Shown in pieces: positions 12,079-25,525 of a stretch of DNA of 64,000 nucleotides. This DNA is from Branchiostoma floridae (lineage: Eukaryota > Chordata > Leptocardii > Amphioxiformes > Branchiostomatidae): assembly GCF_000003815.2 (NCBI RefSeq), contig NC_049981.1:25588364-25652363 (forward strand), given 5' to 3'. Position numbers and translations under genes: made by a program. The notes beneath the pieces were generated by a model. That model saw only the letters and a list, made by a program, of their open reading frames with translations, searched no databases and was not told where the DNA came from. Position 1 is the first letter of the stretch. Every line of letters begins with the position of its first letter.

Positions 12079-12537
12079 GACAAAGTCGAGATGGCAGTCT
12101 CCTCTCCCTTACTCATGCTGCTTATTAGAAATCCCTCCAGTTTGCCACAAGCAAAATTGGCAGCACTGATCCTGAGATACATGGCAATACTGTATTGTCT
12201 ATACTGGTTATGACAGAAACACAGTCTGGAGCTTAATGCATGTGCATCTGTTTCTTTATTTGTTACCAGTCTTCTTCTATGTAGTTTCTGACTAGGCCTA
12301 TGAGTGAAATACATACCGTATACTACCAACAGTCGTGAAATGACAGTTGATCTATTGAATCATCTCGAAAAGCATAGTGCCAATCAACAGTATCATAGAA
12401 GAGCGTCAGGACGGATAAATAGCATAAGTAAACATTCATTTAAGTGTATGTTTCCACGTCAGCTGTGCACATTATTTAAGGTTTTCCACTTTAGGTTTCA
12501 TTCCCACAGATGCCCCAATTTGGGGTACGTATTTTAA

Positions 12538-12737
12538 GGCTTATGCCACATTTCCAAACCGGGGCCCGGCCGGGATGTTTAATGAAACGAAAAATTAAAA
12601 TGTATACCTAGAAATATGCACATATTATGCCCATGAATCTTATTTTGACATTTTGTGTATTTTGATGTCTTCTATATGATTCGTTTTGCTCCCGAAAGCT
12701 GCCGGCCGGGCCCCGGTTTGGAAATGTGACCTAAGCC
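12538..12737. mobile_element. PIF/Harbinger-like MITE
   Basis: A 200-bp element with terminal inverted repeats of about 37 bp (left GGCTTATGCCACATTTCCAA, then a GC-rich block; the right end complements it with few differences), flanked by TAA on both sides (12535-12537 and 12738-12740). A 3-bp TWA target duplication plus GG..CC ends is the signature of PIF/Harbinger. No coding capacity. It lies in the presumed 3' UTR of transporter B. Confidence 0.78.
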
Positions 12738-12855
12738 TAACTGGGTGCGTACTTTAATCCAACCTTTCGTTTGGGTCAGAAAGGTACATTAAGAAACAGC
12801 ATTATTTACTCCTTAACAGATTGTACACTTTAAGATTGGACGAGGTCAATTCAAC

Positions 12856-12861
12856 AATAAA
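12856..12861 (+). promoter_or_regulatory. Candidate poly(A) signal of transporter B
   Basis: AATAAA about 780 nt after the stop codon of transporter B. If used, the 3' UTR includes the MITE at 12538-12737. Confidence 0.35.
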
Positions 12862-15002
12862 AGATATCAACCAAGGATAGGTAAAAGAACTACTGTTTCC
12901 AAAACACAAAATACCGTGACGAGTTCTATAGATAAATACTCATCAAATCTATTAATGCCCGGGTACCCATCATATCATTAGGCGACACTGACATGATCAT
13001 ATGAAACTCATGCATCAATTTTCGCCCGTTTAAAAAAACGCTTGCGACCTTACAGTTAAGTGTGCAATTGCGCAAGGAAGCTGCATAATGGGCAAATATG
13101 CCGTCAATTGAAAACAAAATGGATACAACGTACTTTCGTCGTATCATGCCATGCACAAAGAGTACAGTATTGCGCAAAACGTATTTCGAGCCCTGAGCGA
13201 AGGGAACACAAAAATAAATGCTCTGTGTGTTCCATCTTCCGTAAAACCTCCCTGACCAGGCAGATGGCATAACGCCCAACCTCTATTTTTTTCGTCCTCG
13301 ACTCCAATTGATTTTGGGGTACCAAGATGGTGACAACTATGTGATCAAATCAGTATGTCCTAATATCAACGTTTTGGGTCAAAGTACCTCCCTGGGATGA
13401 ACTTCGTTGGCCCAGGTCAGTGTTTCACAGTGACGTATTTTACACAGGGCTCATATATTATAAATGAGATCTTTTGTTCAATTATCTAATTGAAGACATC
13501 ACCTGAACCAGAGATCGACGACCCTTTAACCTTTACAACTATGATTGCCATAATTTATGCAAATAAGGTCCTCATTTGCATAAATCATGTAAGTTGATCA
13601 TTTCCACCACCCAAATAACGGACGTACACAATCTATATTGAGATAAAAGCTTTAATCACATTTTCTGATAATGCCTTCAAATGAGGTCCTCAAGCATAAT
13701 TTATGTCCAGTGTTGCTCTCCTGCACATAACTTCCAACTGGCAAAAGTAAAAAAAAATCCCTCATTTACCACAATGTGATTATAGTATTTTCTCATTAGT
13801 TAGTATTATTAATTTGCATAACATTTACCTACTAATATTCTTCTTTTTCTCGGCTATTAATGTGAAATGTTGCAATAGTCCTTTGATGGAACATAGCGGG
13901 TTTTAAGTATGCAAATTGGATTCCGATTTAAATGATTGATATTCAATCATATGAAGCATCACTTGAGCTATCTACCAAAAATCATTACGATCCGTCAGCC
14001 CCTTCTTTAGATTAATATTCACATTCAAAGGCTGACACTAAATTTAAACCAGCCCATGCAGTTGCAAAACAAGCCAGTATTTGCCCAAACCTATACCACT
14101 TACTGTCGGACCCAACAGCTGTCTACCACTCAAACATCATACTTAACTTAGCTACAGCATGTCCAAAACTTGAGATATCAAACCCAGAAGTTCGGCTGCA
14201 GTACCACAACAAGCCAACCGGGGGCCCAAAATCTAATTGATTCCAGGTCTCATCAAGGAGGTTATTCTTGGTCTCATCAAGATCTACCCACATACCTTAT
14301 ATCAGTACAATCCATCCAGGTGTTCTCAACTTATGCTGGTATTCTACACACAAACAAACGCTACCCAAAATGTACCTTCTTCAATGGCAAGTGTAAAATA
14401 TTTAAAGTATAATCTTCTTGGCGAAGGTAAAAAAGCGATGATGTATCAAAATGTGTCAGTTGGTGATTGGGAACGGTATTGAACCGTTTCGTTCTTTGCC
14501 GTAACGTTACAGGTGAAAATAGACGTTAGCTCATGATCAGCTGGCCGCACCCGGAAGTGAGCTCATCTGCAAAATGCGTACTTCGCTCTGCCGGTCGTTC
14601 ACCCTTGGTCAAGTAACTACAGCCGGCTCACACAAAAAGGCAGCTGCGCATTGATACACGAACTGAAAAAACCTTTGCAATCCAAATCATACAGTATCAA
14701 ATTTGACAAAATCATTAACCATACAGTACAGGTCATATCCGGCTACCTCTAAAATAATGTTTCCCTTTCAGCCTCCAAACATCAATATCAGCACTACTTT
14801 ATGTATAGCGTCATATACCCGTGGGTCGCGCATGAATACTGTGTTCTGCTACCACAAACACAACATATGGGGACTGACCCTCCCACCGTCCTCTTTCCTT
14901 CAACTACCTTCATCGAAGCCGGTTCGTTGTGCAGATCGTGTCAAAATAGTATCGTATCTCTCGCATGGTGGTACTTTTTTCTCCACTAGCTGACCCTCAA
15001 CT
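12862..15002. other. Intergenic region between transporter B and P450
   Basis: No gene recognised. About 12935-13365 contains sequence resembling part of the Harbinger-like element at 19554-20425 (shared ATCAATTTTCG-CCGTTT, then a GCAAGGAAGCTG-like block), so it is probably a diverged relative. The remainder is AT-rich, and open frames at 14170-14990 show no motif. The P450 promoter should lie immediately before 15003. Confidence 0.4.
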
Positions 15003-18000
15003 ATGGAGTTAGACTTCCTCCCTATCCCGTTGACATGGGTTCTACTGGCCGCACTTTCTGTGCTATTTTACCTGTAAGTATTGCATCTGCAATGGCTGCA
15101 AATCATTTTTGTTAGCCATGCGATCGTAAGAAATTGGTAAACTGTTCAGCACATTCCGTGCCACCGGAATGAAATAAGTACATTCGCCAAGAAGGTTATA
15201 TTTGGGGTGCCATTTATGAGTGTTTCTGTCTGTCCGTCTGTCTGTCAACAACATTAAGCTCGAAAAGCCTTGAAAATGGATCCTGATGATATTTGGTAGG
15301 TGGGTCACAGTTAGGTGTCAGGAAAGTGAAAATCAAATTCGATTAAGGGCCCCCAAGTGGCTTCCTAAGGTACTGCAGTGGAACTTCCATTTGTTTATAT
15401 CTTTTGTTATGAACATGCTGTGTTCGTTATTTTTGCAATTAGGTGGTAGATATAGCTCTTTTGGCAGAGAGTAAGTTTGGGCCCCCTAGCAGCTTTTTTA
15501 GGTAAAGTAGGCGCCATTTTGGTTCAAGCTTTGGATGAAAATAAGGTGTTCATGTATCATCATGATTTTTTGTATGGTTAGATAGCCTAAGCGGTGACAC
15601 ACGTGATAAGATATGATAAGATATTAATTATGCAAATCAACAGCCACTTTGCATTATTAATGAGAAAAGTTTATAAATCCACTGCATTCCCTAGGACTCT
15701 CAAACTTGTCATATATGTAAAAGAGAAAGAGAGGAAAGTTGGTAGATATCAATTTTACTAATGAAGACTTAATTTGCATGATTAATGAGATGGTACTATA
15801 ATTCTATAGTGCTAAATGATGGAAATTTCATACTTGTGGCATCATGAAGCTGGGTGAAGGTGAACAGCATTAGACATAAACCATGCAAATCAGGATCACA
15901 TGTACATGATTTATGCATGAATAAATGTTACAATAGCCTTCTTTGCTAAGATAATATTCTAGCCTGACTAAAATCGCGCCCCTAGCGGCCGGCCCTAAGA
16001 TTGCCGCCTCCCTAGGAGGGGGTCATTAAGCCCAGCCGGCGAGAGCTTGTGTAAACACAGGCTAATATTCATTCATACTTCGAACTATTTGTGTTGTTGG
16101 TTGGAACAGAAGATTAATTATGCAAATGAGGACCTTAATTGCATTATCAACGGGAAATACTCAAAAAGATTAATATCATTTGGCGAAGGTATGAGGTAGT
16201 GGGAATCTAGTTTCAAATGAATCTCTACAACATGGAAATATGGAAACGTTGGAAGGTTTGTTGGAGTGATCAGAGGTTTATACATTCTTAAATCATTATT
16301 TCACATGTACTGCATGTGTGGTGCCAAAATGAACTCAACAACCACATGTCTGCTTGGAGATGAACTAACTTGGACCATGCACCTGCTTTGTGCCCATATT
16401 TGGGCATAACAGGAGGTTTTGTTGACCTACTATACTGCCAGGTCAGATAGAGTTCAGAAAAGTTAGTAGACAATGCCTTAGTCATACATTTGTACACCTG
16501 GGGTGGTCTGAGGCCTAGGAAAACCAGTTATCTGACTGACCCTAACCTTATTTTAGGGGTCTGCTTGGGGGGTCCGGACAACAATTAACGCTGAATTCAG
16601 AAGAACCCCCTACGTGTTACGAATCAAGGGAGGCAATTACGCTAAATTTGGTCGCCTCGCTGCGAATTACGTAGATAAGATGGTTTTCCCTACGAGTTAC
16701 GGGAAATAAAAATAGGCTGCAATACGGAAAAGAGCATGCAGACCCTCTATTTTGGGTTGACTGCTTCTGAGGGACACAATTTTTCAAACCGACATCTGAG
16801 TGATGAAATTCAAAACAGAATTGCTGTACTCAAATACACTCATTAAACCTTTGAACAGTTGATATAACGTAAGGCCTGCTTTAGATCTATGATAACTATA
16901 TAGTCGCATGACTGTTATTATCTATTAACATTATCGTTGTGGGTGAAGGAAGGAAGAATTGCAGGATACCTGCGGCACAGTATTCCATGATGTTGATGAT
17001 CATTTTTGTCATAGCCTGCCTAAAAATTGTACATTCAACTGTTCCTTTTCAGGTATTGCATGAGGCCCATGAATATGCTCAAGAAGATGGGAATCCCCCA
17101 CCCCAAACCATTGCCAGTCATAGGAAACATGCATCAGACTATGAAAACTGTAAGTTCTCAGGCTACTGTAGCTGTTGTCTCCAAGTTTTAAAAAAGATAA
17201 GGTATAAAATGGATAGAGTTAGTCGCAAACTTAAGGCAAAACCTTTTTGAGGCAGCATGGATAAGGGCAGGTGTTTTTTTCTACTTTATCTATGTGGTCT
17301 GAGCATAGAAAGGTGGGGCCCAATTACCTCCACTTCTACTGCCTAATTGTATGTACTTCCCTAACTTAAGTCGTGTACATTTTTACACATTGGTGGAGTG
17401 AGGATAGTCTTGTTATATATTAAACTTTAAAGTAACTTTCCCAAGGACACAATGTCTAGCCAGGAATTGAACTGGTTGCACCTCAAGTGAATCTTATGTC
17501 CGCTAGGCTATCCTGACTCAGCTGATTGATACAACTACCACTTTCAAAATGTATCTGAATCAAGTTGATCATCGAAGAAATACAGAATCAACCATCAAGT
17601 TGTTGGACAAGATATATCTAAGCAAGATTTAAAATGGATGCACAAAGTTTCCTTGTTTTGATCTATCATCTCTTTACAGGGAGTATGGAACCCTGACGCA
17701 CAGGTGGAAAGGATCAACAAGTTTGGTGCAGTATATGGGTAGGTTACACGAACACTATGTTGAATTAATTTAGTAACAATTACTAACATAGAATATATCA
17801 TTTGAAGTGTGAATGTTAAAATCCTCTGAAATATTAACCTGTTGCGTGTGTAACTTGTCCGAGTCACCACATCTCGATCCATTTTCTTGCTCAGATCCTA
17901 CATGGGGAGGACCGTATACATCACTATCTCTGACCCAGAAATGTTACGAGAAGTCTTCGTCAAGCAGTTTCATAAGTTTACCAATCGCGCAGTGAGTATA

Positions 18001-21000
18001 TGAAAGTGATTTGACTTCAGTATGTGCAATGCTTGTGTATTACAGCAAAACTTTTAAATTATGATCAAACCACAATTGTTCTAAATTTGCAAATGACAAC
18101 TAAATAAACTAGATCGCCTGCTCTCTCACACTTCACGAATGATTTGAAGAAAAGACTTGTAACTGTAGGGACAACCTATACTCGTGACGATAGTTTAAGA
18201 ATGCACTGATTCCTCTGATGTGACTTGTGTAAGGTCAGAGTTCCCTGCATCTAATTTATGTTTGATCTGTGCTGAAAATGCCTCGAAAATGGTCCAAATG
18301 CCAAATTTGTACATGTTGACTACTAACAGTTCTTTCTTGTTAATGAGAAAAATACAATTTAAAGATAAAAATCTGAAAAAACCATACAGAGTAGGTAGCT
18401 TGATAGCTGATGGCCTGATCATGAGGGACACATATGAGGACCAATAACCCAAACAGCCCGGAAATTTGTTGTTGATTGTATTGATTCCAGCCGGATGGTC
18501 AGTCCCTGAACATCAAGCCGTCGTGCCGCATGATGACCCAGCTGGTGGACGAGGACTGGAAGAACGTACGGAGCACCCTCAGTCCAGCCTTCAGTGGCGG
18601 CAAGCTGAAACATGTGCGTCTTAGACTCAACGTATCTTAGTTTTCGTCTCTTAAGGTAGTATTTCATTGCACTTGGGGCACTGGTGCGGCACTGCGGGGT
18701 TTGTTCACTGTGGCACTATTTTTTTTCTGCCAATTTTTTTTATAATTTAGATATTTTGTAATACGTAAAAGTATGACTTAGAAGACAACAAAATACGCAA
18801 AACATTAGAAAATTTGTTTTTTATCTCTGAAATTCGTAGAGTCATCTATGGTGCCCCAAGTGCAGACTCTTCTTGTGTGTAGGAAATAAAAGACAATCCA
18901 TGACATAATGGGGAGACATCTCATGTATTAGAAAGTACTAATTACATACCGCAACATCTCACATGTGGTAAGGTACTTCTGCTTTAGTGTGATTCTATGA
19001 CAGACTTTGATGTTACCTCAATGTTTTAACAGATGTCAGAAGCAATGAACACCTGTGCTGACGTGCTGCTCAAAAACCTTGGCAAGTTTGCTGAGAAGGG
19101 AGAATCTTTTGACTCTAAGGAGTGAGTACTAGTATCACATTTGCTAAGAAGGTTAATACCTTGGGTGCCATTTGCCCAGTGTGTTTGTTTGTGGACAGTG
19201 CAAGCAGCATGGATAGATCCTAATCTCAAGCAGATGCAGGGTCTGGTTTATTCCCATTGTTAAGAAAGTTATGTTTTTGGTGCCATTTGTTGTGGATGAG
19301 TGGCTCAATGTTGCTAGCAACTTGATAAGCCATCAGTGTATCCTTATGATATTTGGTAGGTAGGGTTCGGAAAAACAAAGGTCAAGAGCAATAATTGGCC
19401 TCCAAGCAGCTTTCTATTACAGTGCAGTGGAACTTCTGGGTTTTTGTATCTCTAGATCTGGGCCTGCTATATAAGGTTAGCAGGGATTTAGGAGGTAGAT
19501 AGCTCGTGTATTTTCAATATTGATATGAACCTGAGTTTTCTGTCAGTGAGTTAGGCCATGTTGATTTGATTATATGGATGACATCCGCGCTCGCACCAAT
19601 TTTCGGCCGTTTCCCAAAAAAAAAAAAGTTTTCGACCACACAATAAATTGTGCAAAGCAGCTGTAAAATGAGCACAAATATTCCGTAGATTGAAAAAAAA
19701 GTATCAGAAAACAGATAACTAATGCCATAGAATGCCAAAATAAATCTTAAGTCAAAGAATAAGATGTGAAAGGACAGAAAGAAAAAAATCTATTGTTGGT
19801 AGGGGGAGGTACCAGTACAGGAAATTCAGGTGCAGAGGATCATTTCCAGGTCCGGACCTGAACCTAAACCTTATTGTCCGTGGAAACTTGAGAACTGGCA
19901 ACACTCAAAACAATGGTAATTGGTCAATTTTGCTACAAAGGAATCTGTTTGGTGGATTATTGGACTCCCACTGGCATTTTAAAATCCCATCTCCATGTAA
20001 CTGTCTAACTGTCTCTCTGCACCTTTGACTGTAGAAACTTGGTACAAATGACTATAAACTCTACTTGACTTCGCTCTTGTTGTCTTCTTGGCCCCCGGTA
20101 AGACCCCAAATGCCTGCCGACATGTAGTGTAGTGTGTCCATTTGGCGAAACCTGTTCCTCTGATTTTTTTCAGGTCTGTTTTTTTTTCAGATTGGTCCAA
20201 GAAGAAAAAAAAATGTTTTTCACTCGTATGATGTACTGGTCCCTACACCTAACTGTTGGTATACCATATTATGTGTGTTAAGTCCTATGTTCAACCTTCC
20301 TGGCCACTTTGATTTCATACTGAAGGCAACTTTTTTTTTTGGCCAAACTGTTTTTTTATTCGCTCGCTCGCATCAGTTTTGGAGTTCCCAGAGGATGTCA
20401 TCCATATAATCAAATCAACATGGCCTTAATGCTAATGTGAGAAAACAAGCACGGGGAAAGAATTGCCTAACAGTCATTCCTTGATTCCAGCCTGACGAGC
20501 GGATTCACCACAGACGTCATTGCTCGCACGGCGTTTGGTTTGGAGGTTGATTCACAGGGGAACCCCGAGGATCCATTTGTGGTGTACACGAGGAAGCCTT
20601 TTGCTGTTGCCTTTAGGAACCCATTGTTCTGGCTCTTCTGTGGGTACAATTTAGATATTCTAAAGATATCAATTATCCTTGCTGTATACAACACAATACA
20701 AATGTTTTAAAAACCTGTGTCAGGTCTAAGGTTTTGATACCACATTAAGACATTAATGATATACCAGGCATTGAATATAAAGCACCAAATGGATAGAAAT
20801 TACAACTTAAAGGTCTTAACTGTAATTTGCAAATGACAATGTACATGAAAGTAAAATAAAAATAAAAACTGCAATCATTATCTATTGTCATGACACACAT
20901 GTACATATATTTCACTGTAAAAGCATATTGTCAGAAGTTCCTATTCTGTTCATTACCGACAAAACCTTTAAAGAAGTCTCAGCATGTCATTGAATGATTT

Positions 21001-24000
21001 TCACTTTCCTGCCTTGCGGCATTTCTTTTCTGCAGTCCTGTTTCCCAAGATCATGAAACCCATTCTGGAGTTCTTTGAGTACAGTTTCTTGGACAAAGAT
21101 GTTTCTAGCTTCTTCTACAATGTAGTTGACCAGGTGATGGGAATGAGGCAGACAGAAGACAAAGCACATGTAGGTATCTGAGTCTCCTAGTTTATTGTCA
21201 TATCTGATATCAAACCCATGATACAGACTTTATTTGTAAAGTCATAACTGAATGCTTATTGCGAGTGAAGAACTCAAATCACCTATCATGATATCAGATA
21301 ATGCAAAGATGAGAAAAAAAGGAAAGGGTGTACTGTGCTAGAAAGACTGTAAATGCAGAAATGTTCGTGGTGGTTTTATGTTCGCGGCTCTCACAAAGCA
21401 GTCTTACTGCGAACTTAAAACTACTGCGAACTTTTTTCCATTACAGCATGTGACTACAGTGTGTGGTACTACCGCAACCTTAAAACCACCGCAAACTCTC
21501 CTCTTTCCCACTAACATGAAATTAAACCCCCACGACCTTAAATGCATTTACAGTAAGACATAGTGACAATTGTCATGCATGTTGTTGTTAATTAATAACC
21601 CTGCATGTGCCTTTGCAGAGACATGTGGACTTTATGCAGCTGATGATGAATGCTCACAAGGAAGATGATGACGATGACAACAAGGAAGAAGGCACTCAAG
21701 TGCAAGGAACTAAACAACGTACTATGTTTGTTTGTTTGTCATTTACTTGGGGTGTAACACAACAGTTTTGTACAGTAGGTACATGCTGCATAAGACTGAA
21801 CTGTAAGGTTTGATGACTCACACCAGAAGGCACCCCTATATGTGAGATCTTAACATGCTTGATGTGTGGCTCTCCTCCTGTAGACACAGTAGAGTAACCC
21901 CGGTTTTATGTCCCATCCAAGAGGACCAAACCAAACAGAGCTCAGTACTCATTTTCATCTGAGTCAAGGTAGGAAATAGGTGTTTGAAGCTAAGAAGGGC
22001 ACAACATTGAGACCAAAACTGTTGGAATAGCCTTGAAGTCGTTTATTGACTTTAAACCATCATATCATGATTCTGATTGCAGCTCTCACCAGGGACGATA
22101 TTGTGGCAAATGGTTTCCTTTTCTTCATTGCGGGTTACGAGACAACGGCAACGACGATGGGGTTCCTGTTGTACAACCTGGCCCTACATCAGGAGGCACA
22201 GGACAAGGCTAGGGAGGAGATCAACCAAGTCATGGAGGGCCGGGTACGCTCTTAGAATTATTGTTACCCTTTAAGGCTGAAATCCAGTCACACAATGTAT
22301 TTAGCTCTAGCTGCCTACCGACTGGTACAAAATGTAGGTGGCAATGGCCTGGTGCAATGGCCTACCCTGGGAGTAGAGCATTTGCCTTGCGTTTGGAATG
22401 TTTGGGCTTAAATCCCATCTGAGTCATACCAAATATTTGAAAAATAGTTAAACTGCTTTCTTTGCTTAGGTCTCATTAGTAAGAAAGAGTATGGGAGTTA
22501 ATCACATTCTACTACCAGTAGACTAAGTGCCCTACTGCAGTGACCTGTGTGGCCCAAGGGCTATAATGATGGAGATAGGCACTGACCCTATACACTGAAA
22601 GTTGTAAGAAGAATATCAGAAAAAATGCATAAAGTACCTGACAGAAAGACAGCAATATTCCCTGGTTTCTTGTTAGAGCTTTTAACGACTAACTTAGATA
22701 CGCCTGGTCTGTAGGAACTGGTGGACTACGAGGCTGTCAACAAGATGTCGTACCTGGAAATGTGTATCCATGAGACTCTCCGCATGTACTCTCCAGCCTC
22801 TGGGTAAATCATCACACTAATGATATAATATATTGTTACGTAAGTTACTACAGTAGAGTTTTCATCGTGTATTAGTTACGTAACCGAAACGTAGCATAAG
22901 GTTCAGGTACAGAGGTATAGAGGTTTACTATAGGTATTGTTGGAGGCCAGTATCAATACCTGAACTAGTACTCAAAAAACCCATGGCTTTGATGGCAAAA
23001 CATAAATAGATGGTCCAGGTATCTCTAATACAGAGAACCCTGAGGTACATTCAAGTCTATAGACATTCAGATAAATGACTACTGTACATGTGGTCCAGTT
23101 ATTTTAACTCATACCTAAATTATCTTCACAGTACTGTACCAGCACCATAAGGCAAAGATGCCTCTTGGTCATGACGTATTTTAGTTCAGATTACGGAAAT
23201 TGATTTTTTTTCAGTGTTGTCCGTGTTGTTGGTGACGAGGTGAAGATGAAGTGGTTGACTCTCAAGAAGGGGATGAATGTCATGATTCCTATTCTCGGAA
23301 TCCACAATGACCCAAAACGCTGGCCCGAGCCAAAAAAGTTCATTCCAGAAAGGTACATATGATATAGTTGAACTCTCACATTTACCCAGGCTGAGGCATG
23401 CTTAAGACCGCCACATCAAACAATGATGGTATATTATTTTGAAGCCTTCTAAAAGATGTCTAAAGATATCTTAAATTGCACATACTTTGAATTTGAAGAC
23501 GTTTTTTCCAGAGGCGGCGGCAGCAAATTTCGTCTGGGGGGGCGAACTTTACTGACAGAATTTTGCAGCACATGTAGCGCCGAACAATCCTAGGGGGGTC
23601 CGGGGGCTTGCTCCCCCGGGAAAATTTGAAATCTTGACCCTCTAAAACGCCATTTCCTGCGTTTTGACGGGCAAATTTTGCTGCCAGACTAAGCTAAATT
23701 TGATGGCAACTCTGTAAGAAAGACACATGGTTTTAAATAGCGAGGGCGATGCCCCCAAAATATTTTCGTGATTTCGAGTACCGAAGGTGCGAGCTGTCGC
23801 AAGGTTGGTCTGGGGAAATTTCAAAATCTGCACCCTCTGAAATGCCATTTTCTGTATTATTAGGGACAAATTTTGCTGGCACACTATGCTAAATCTAATG
23901 CCATTTTTGTCAAAGAAAGAAATCGTTTGAGGGCGATGACCCACACAAATTTTTACCATGTCGTTATATGAGCGCCCGAGGCGCAAGTTATCGCTAGGGA

Positions 24001-25525
24001 GGTCCGGAGAAAATTTTGAAATCTTGACCGTCTGAAACGTAATTTCCTGCATTTTGGGGCCACAGTCTTCACAGCTTCTAAACTAGGCTAAGTACGATAG
24101 TTAAATTCAGTTTAAAAGATTTTTGAGAGCGACACTCCCGCAACATATTGTGCGGGGCCGAAGACGCGGGCCGTCAAAAGGGAGGTCTGGCGAAATTTTG
24201 AAATCGGGATTCTCTGAAACGCAATTTCTTGCATTTTCGGGGGTAAATTTTGCCGTTAGACTTAAGCTTGATTTAATGAAATTTCCATCATCCAAAAAAT
24301 ACACAAGGTTTCAGCTTGCTTTTCTGGGGGGGGCGACGCCCCCCAACATATTTTCCGGGGGGGCAGCCGCCCCCCCTGCCCCCCCGGTACCGCCGCCACT
24401 GTTTTCATGATACAATGTTCAAAAACAGGAAAAAGTTGTATGTTTTGCACAAAGTTTTACATGCATGCATGTTGATTGAATAATGCTGTTTTTGTTGAAC
24501 ATAATCAAAAGCTGGATTTTGTTCTCCTACAGTCCTTAACATTTAGCATAGCTTGCATGGTCCAGTCATCAGTAGCCTCTGGACCAAATAGTAATGGATT
24601 TGATACCTGGCTATTGTTGCTCACCCATAGACATTAGTCCAGAGTCTTGTACTTGTACTTCGTGTCAAACAGAATTTCCCTGGTACAATGAACCTGTAAC
24701 AATGCATAGCATGTTACAGTCTGTCCTCTGTCATGACCAGTGGAAGAGTAGCTCTTCAGTGAACTTGATTGAGGTGACTTCCACTTACGTAGTATAATCT
24801 CATTTTCCACTGCAGGTTCACTAAGGAAGAAAGAGAGAAGAGGGATCAGTACGACTGGCTGCCGTTCGGGGCGGGGCCGAGGAACTGCATCGGGATGAGG
24901 CTGGCTCTGATGGAGCTGAAGGTGGGCGTGGCCAGGGTGCTGAGGAAGTACCGCATCGTGCCCGGACCTGACACCGACGTACGTTCAACAATACCTAGGG
25001 GGGTTGGCCCTAGCCCAGACATGTTGTGAGGGATTGCATTTGTCAATTTAAATGACATAAAGCCAGCAGCCTTGTGTATGGATAGCTTTATGCATCAGTC
25101 ACAGGCACACTGCTCTTTGCACATGAAAGAACCAAACGTATTACATTTGAATTACAATTGAAACTTTCCCCTGACGAGTGTCTGATCTGCATGGAACCAA
25201 AACAACCCCCTTTCTCCAGAATCACTCCCTCATATCCGGAATAAAACAAATTTTACATTTACTTTAAATACATCAAAGTCCTCATGGCTGTATTTTGGCT
25301 TCATCTTTTCCACCCTTTATGAAAGAAAAACACTGAACATTGGAATTATTTATTGCAGCATAGTGAAATCCTTTGTCATCTATTTGATAGTCATCATAGT
25401 ATTTTGTTTGTTGGGTTCAATTGTTTACTTTGATGTGTTTTCTTCAGATTCCATTGAAGATCATGAAGTGGAAGCAGTTCCCCACCCCTGAGAATGGGAT
25501 TAAGCTGAGGGTGGAGCTCCTGTAG
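15003..25525 (+). CDS. Cytochrome P450, clan 3 (CYP3/CYP5-like)
   Basis: Membrane-anchored monooxygenase of the endoplasmic reticulum. Fourteen exons: 15003-15073, 17053-17149, 17680-17738, 17895-17991, 18491-18613, 19033-19121, 20491-20639, 21036-21169, 21619-21718, 22083-22243, 22715-22803, 23215-23352, 24816-24978, 25448-25525; frame continues across every junction, 1548 nt, 515 codons plus TAG (CYP3A proteins are about 503). Residues 1-24 form the N-terminal anchor, followed by a proline-rich hinge (GIPHPKPLPVIGN). The helix C motif WKNVRSTLSPAFSGGKLKH is typical of clan 3. Helix I has IAGYETT (oxygen activation), helix K has ETLR (ExxR), then FIPERF, and the heme loop PFGAGPRNCIG supplies the cysteine thiolate ligand. 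An acidic run (DDDDDN) interrupts the loop before helix I. All catalytic residues are intact, so the gene looks functional. The substrate cannot be read from sequence; CYP3A-like xenobiotic or steroid oxidation and thromboxane-synthase-like activity are alternatives. Confidence 0.93.
15184..15410. repeat. Dispersed repeat family in P450 intron 1
   Basis: Shares the order GGTGCCATTT ... TGATATTTGGTAGGT ... CCTAAGGTACTGCAGTGGAA with 19256-19440 and, in part, with 44105-44225. At least three copies in the window, none with flanking duplications I could define. Confidence 0.6.
17372..17520 (-). repeat. tRNA-derived SINE (minus) in P450 intron 2
   Basis: On the minus strand GATAGCCTAGCGGACA (A box) precedes CCAGTTCAATTCCTGG (B box), then a short unique body. 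Divergent from the copies near the transporter genes. Confidence 0.5.
18655..18875 (-). mobile_element. MITE, family 'GCACTTGGGGCAC', in P450 intron 5
   Basis: About 220 bp, reverse orientation relative to the copy at 59098-59341. Shared blocks include TGCGGCACTGCGGGGTT, AGACAACAAAATAC and TTATCTCTGAAATTCG in the same order. The ends are inverted (CACTTGGGGCAC against GTGCCCCAAGTG). No open frame. Confidence 0.72.
19256..19440. repeat. Second copy of the dispersed repeat family, P450 intron 6
   Basis: Matches 15184-15410 in the blocks GTGCCATTTGTTGTGG, TATGATATTTGGTAGGT and TGCAGTGGAACTTC. Confidence 0.6.
19554..20425. mobile_element. PIF/Harbinger-like non-autonomous element in P450 intron 6
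   Basis: An 872-bp segment with about 34-bp terminal inverted repeats beginning GGCCATGTTGATTTGATTAT and flanked by TTA on both sides (19551-19553 and 20426-20428). The TWA duplication and GG ends fit PIF/Harbinger. No transposase or Myb-like frame survives; the interior holds several poly-A and poly-T runs. Confidence 0.78.
22372..22445 (+). repeat. tRNA-like SINE head in P450 intron 10
   Basis: AGTAGAGCATTTGCCTTGCG and GGGCTTAAATCCC resemble the A and B regions of a tRNA-derived SINE. Weak B box and no cloverleaf attempted, so not called a functional tRNA. Confidence 0.4.
23519..24401. mobile_element. hAT-like non-autonomous element in P450 intron 12
   Basis: An 883-bp element with ends CAGAGGCGGCGGCA and TACCGCCGCCACTG, flanked by a 5-bp duplication TTTTC (23514-23518 and 24402-24406). 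The interior is made of about four degenerate units of 150-200 bp, each containing AAATTTTGAAATC, CTCTGAAACG, ATTTCCTGCATTTT and AAATTTTGC. The minus frame of 136 codons (23642-24052) only reflects these repeats. Same family as 32572-33501. CAG-type ends with 5-bp duplications resemble the hAT5 group; the superfamily is an inference. Confidence 0.78.

Noticed and set aside
23642-24052. 136-codon minus-strand open frame in a P450 intron
   Set aside because: Lies wholly inside the hAT-like element and repeats itself because the element consists of tandem units.
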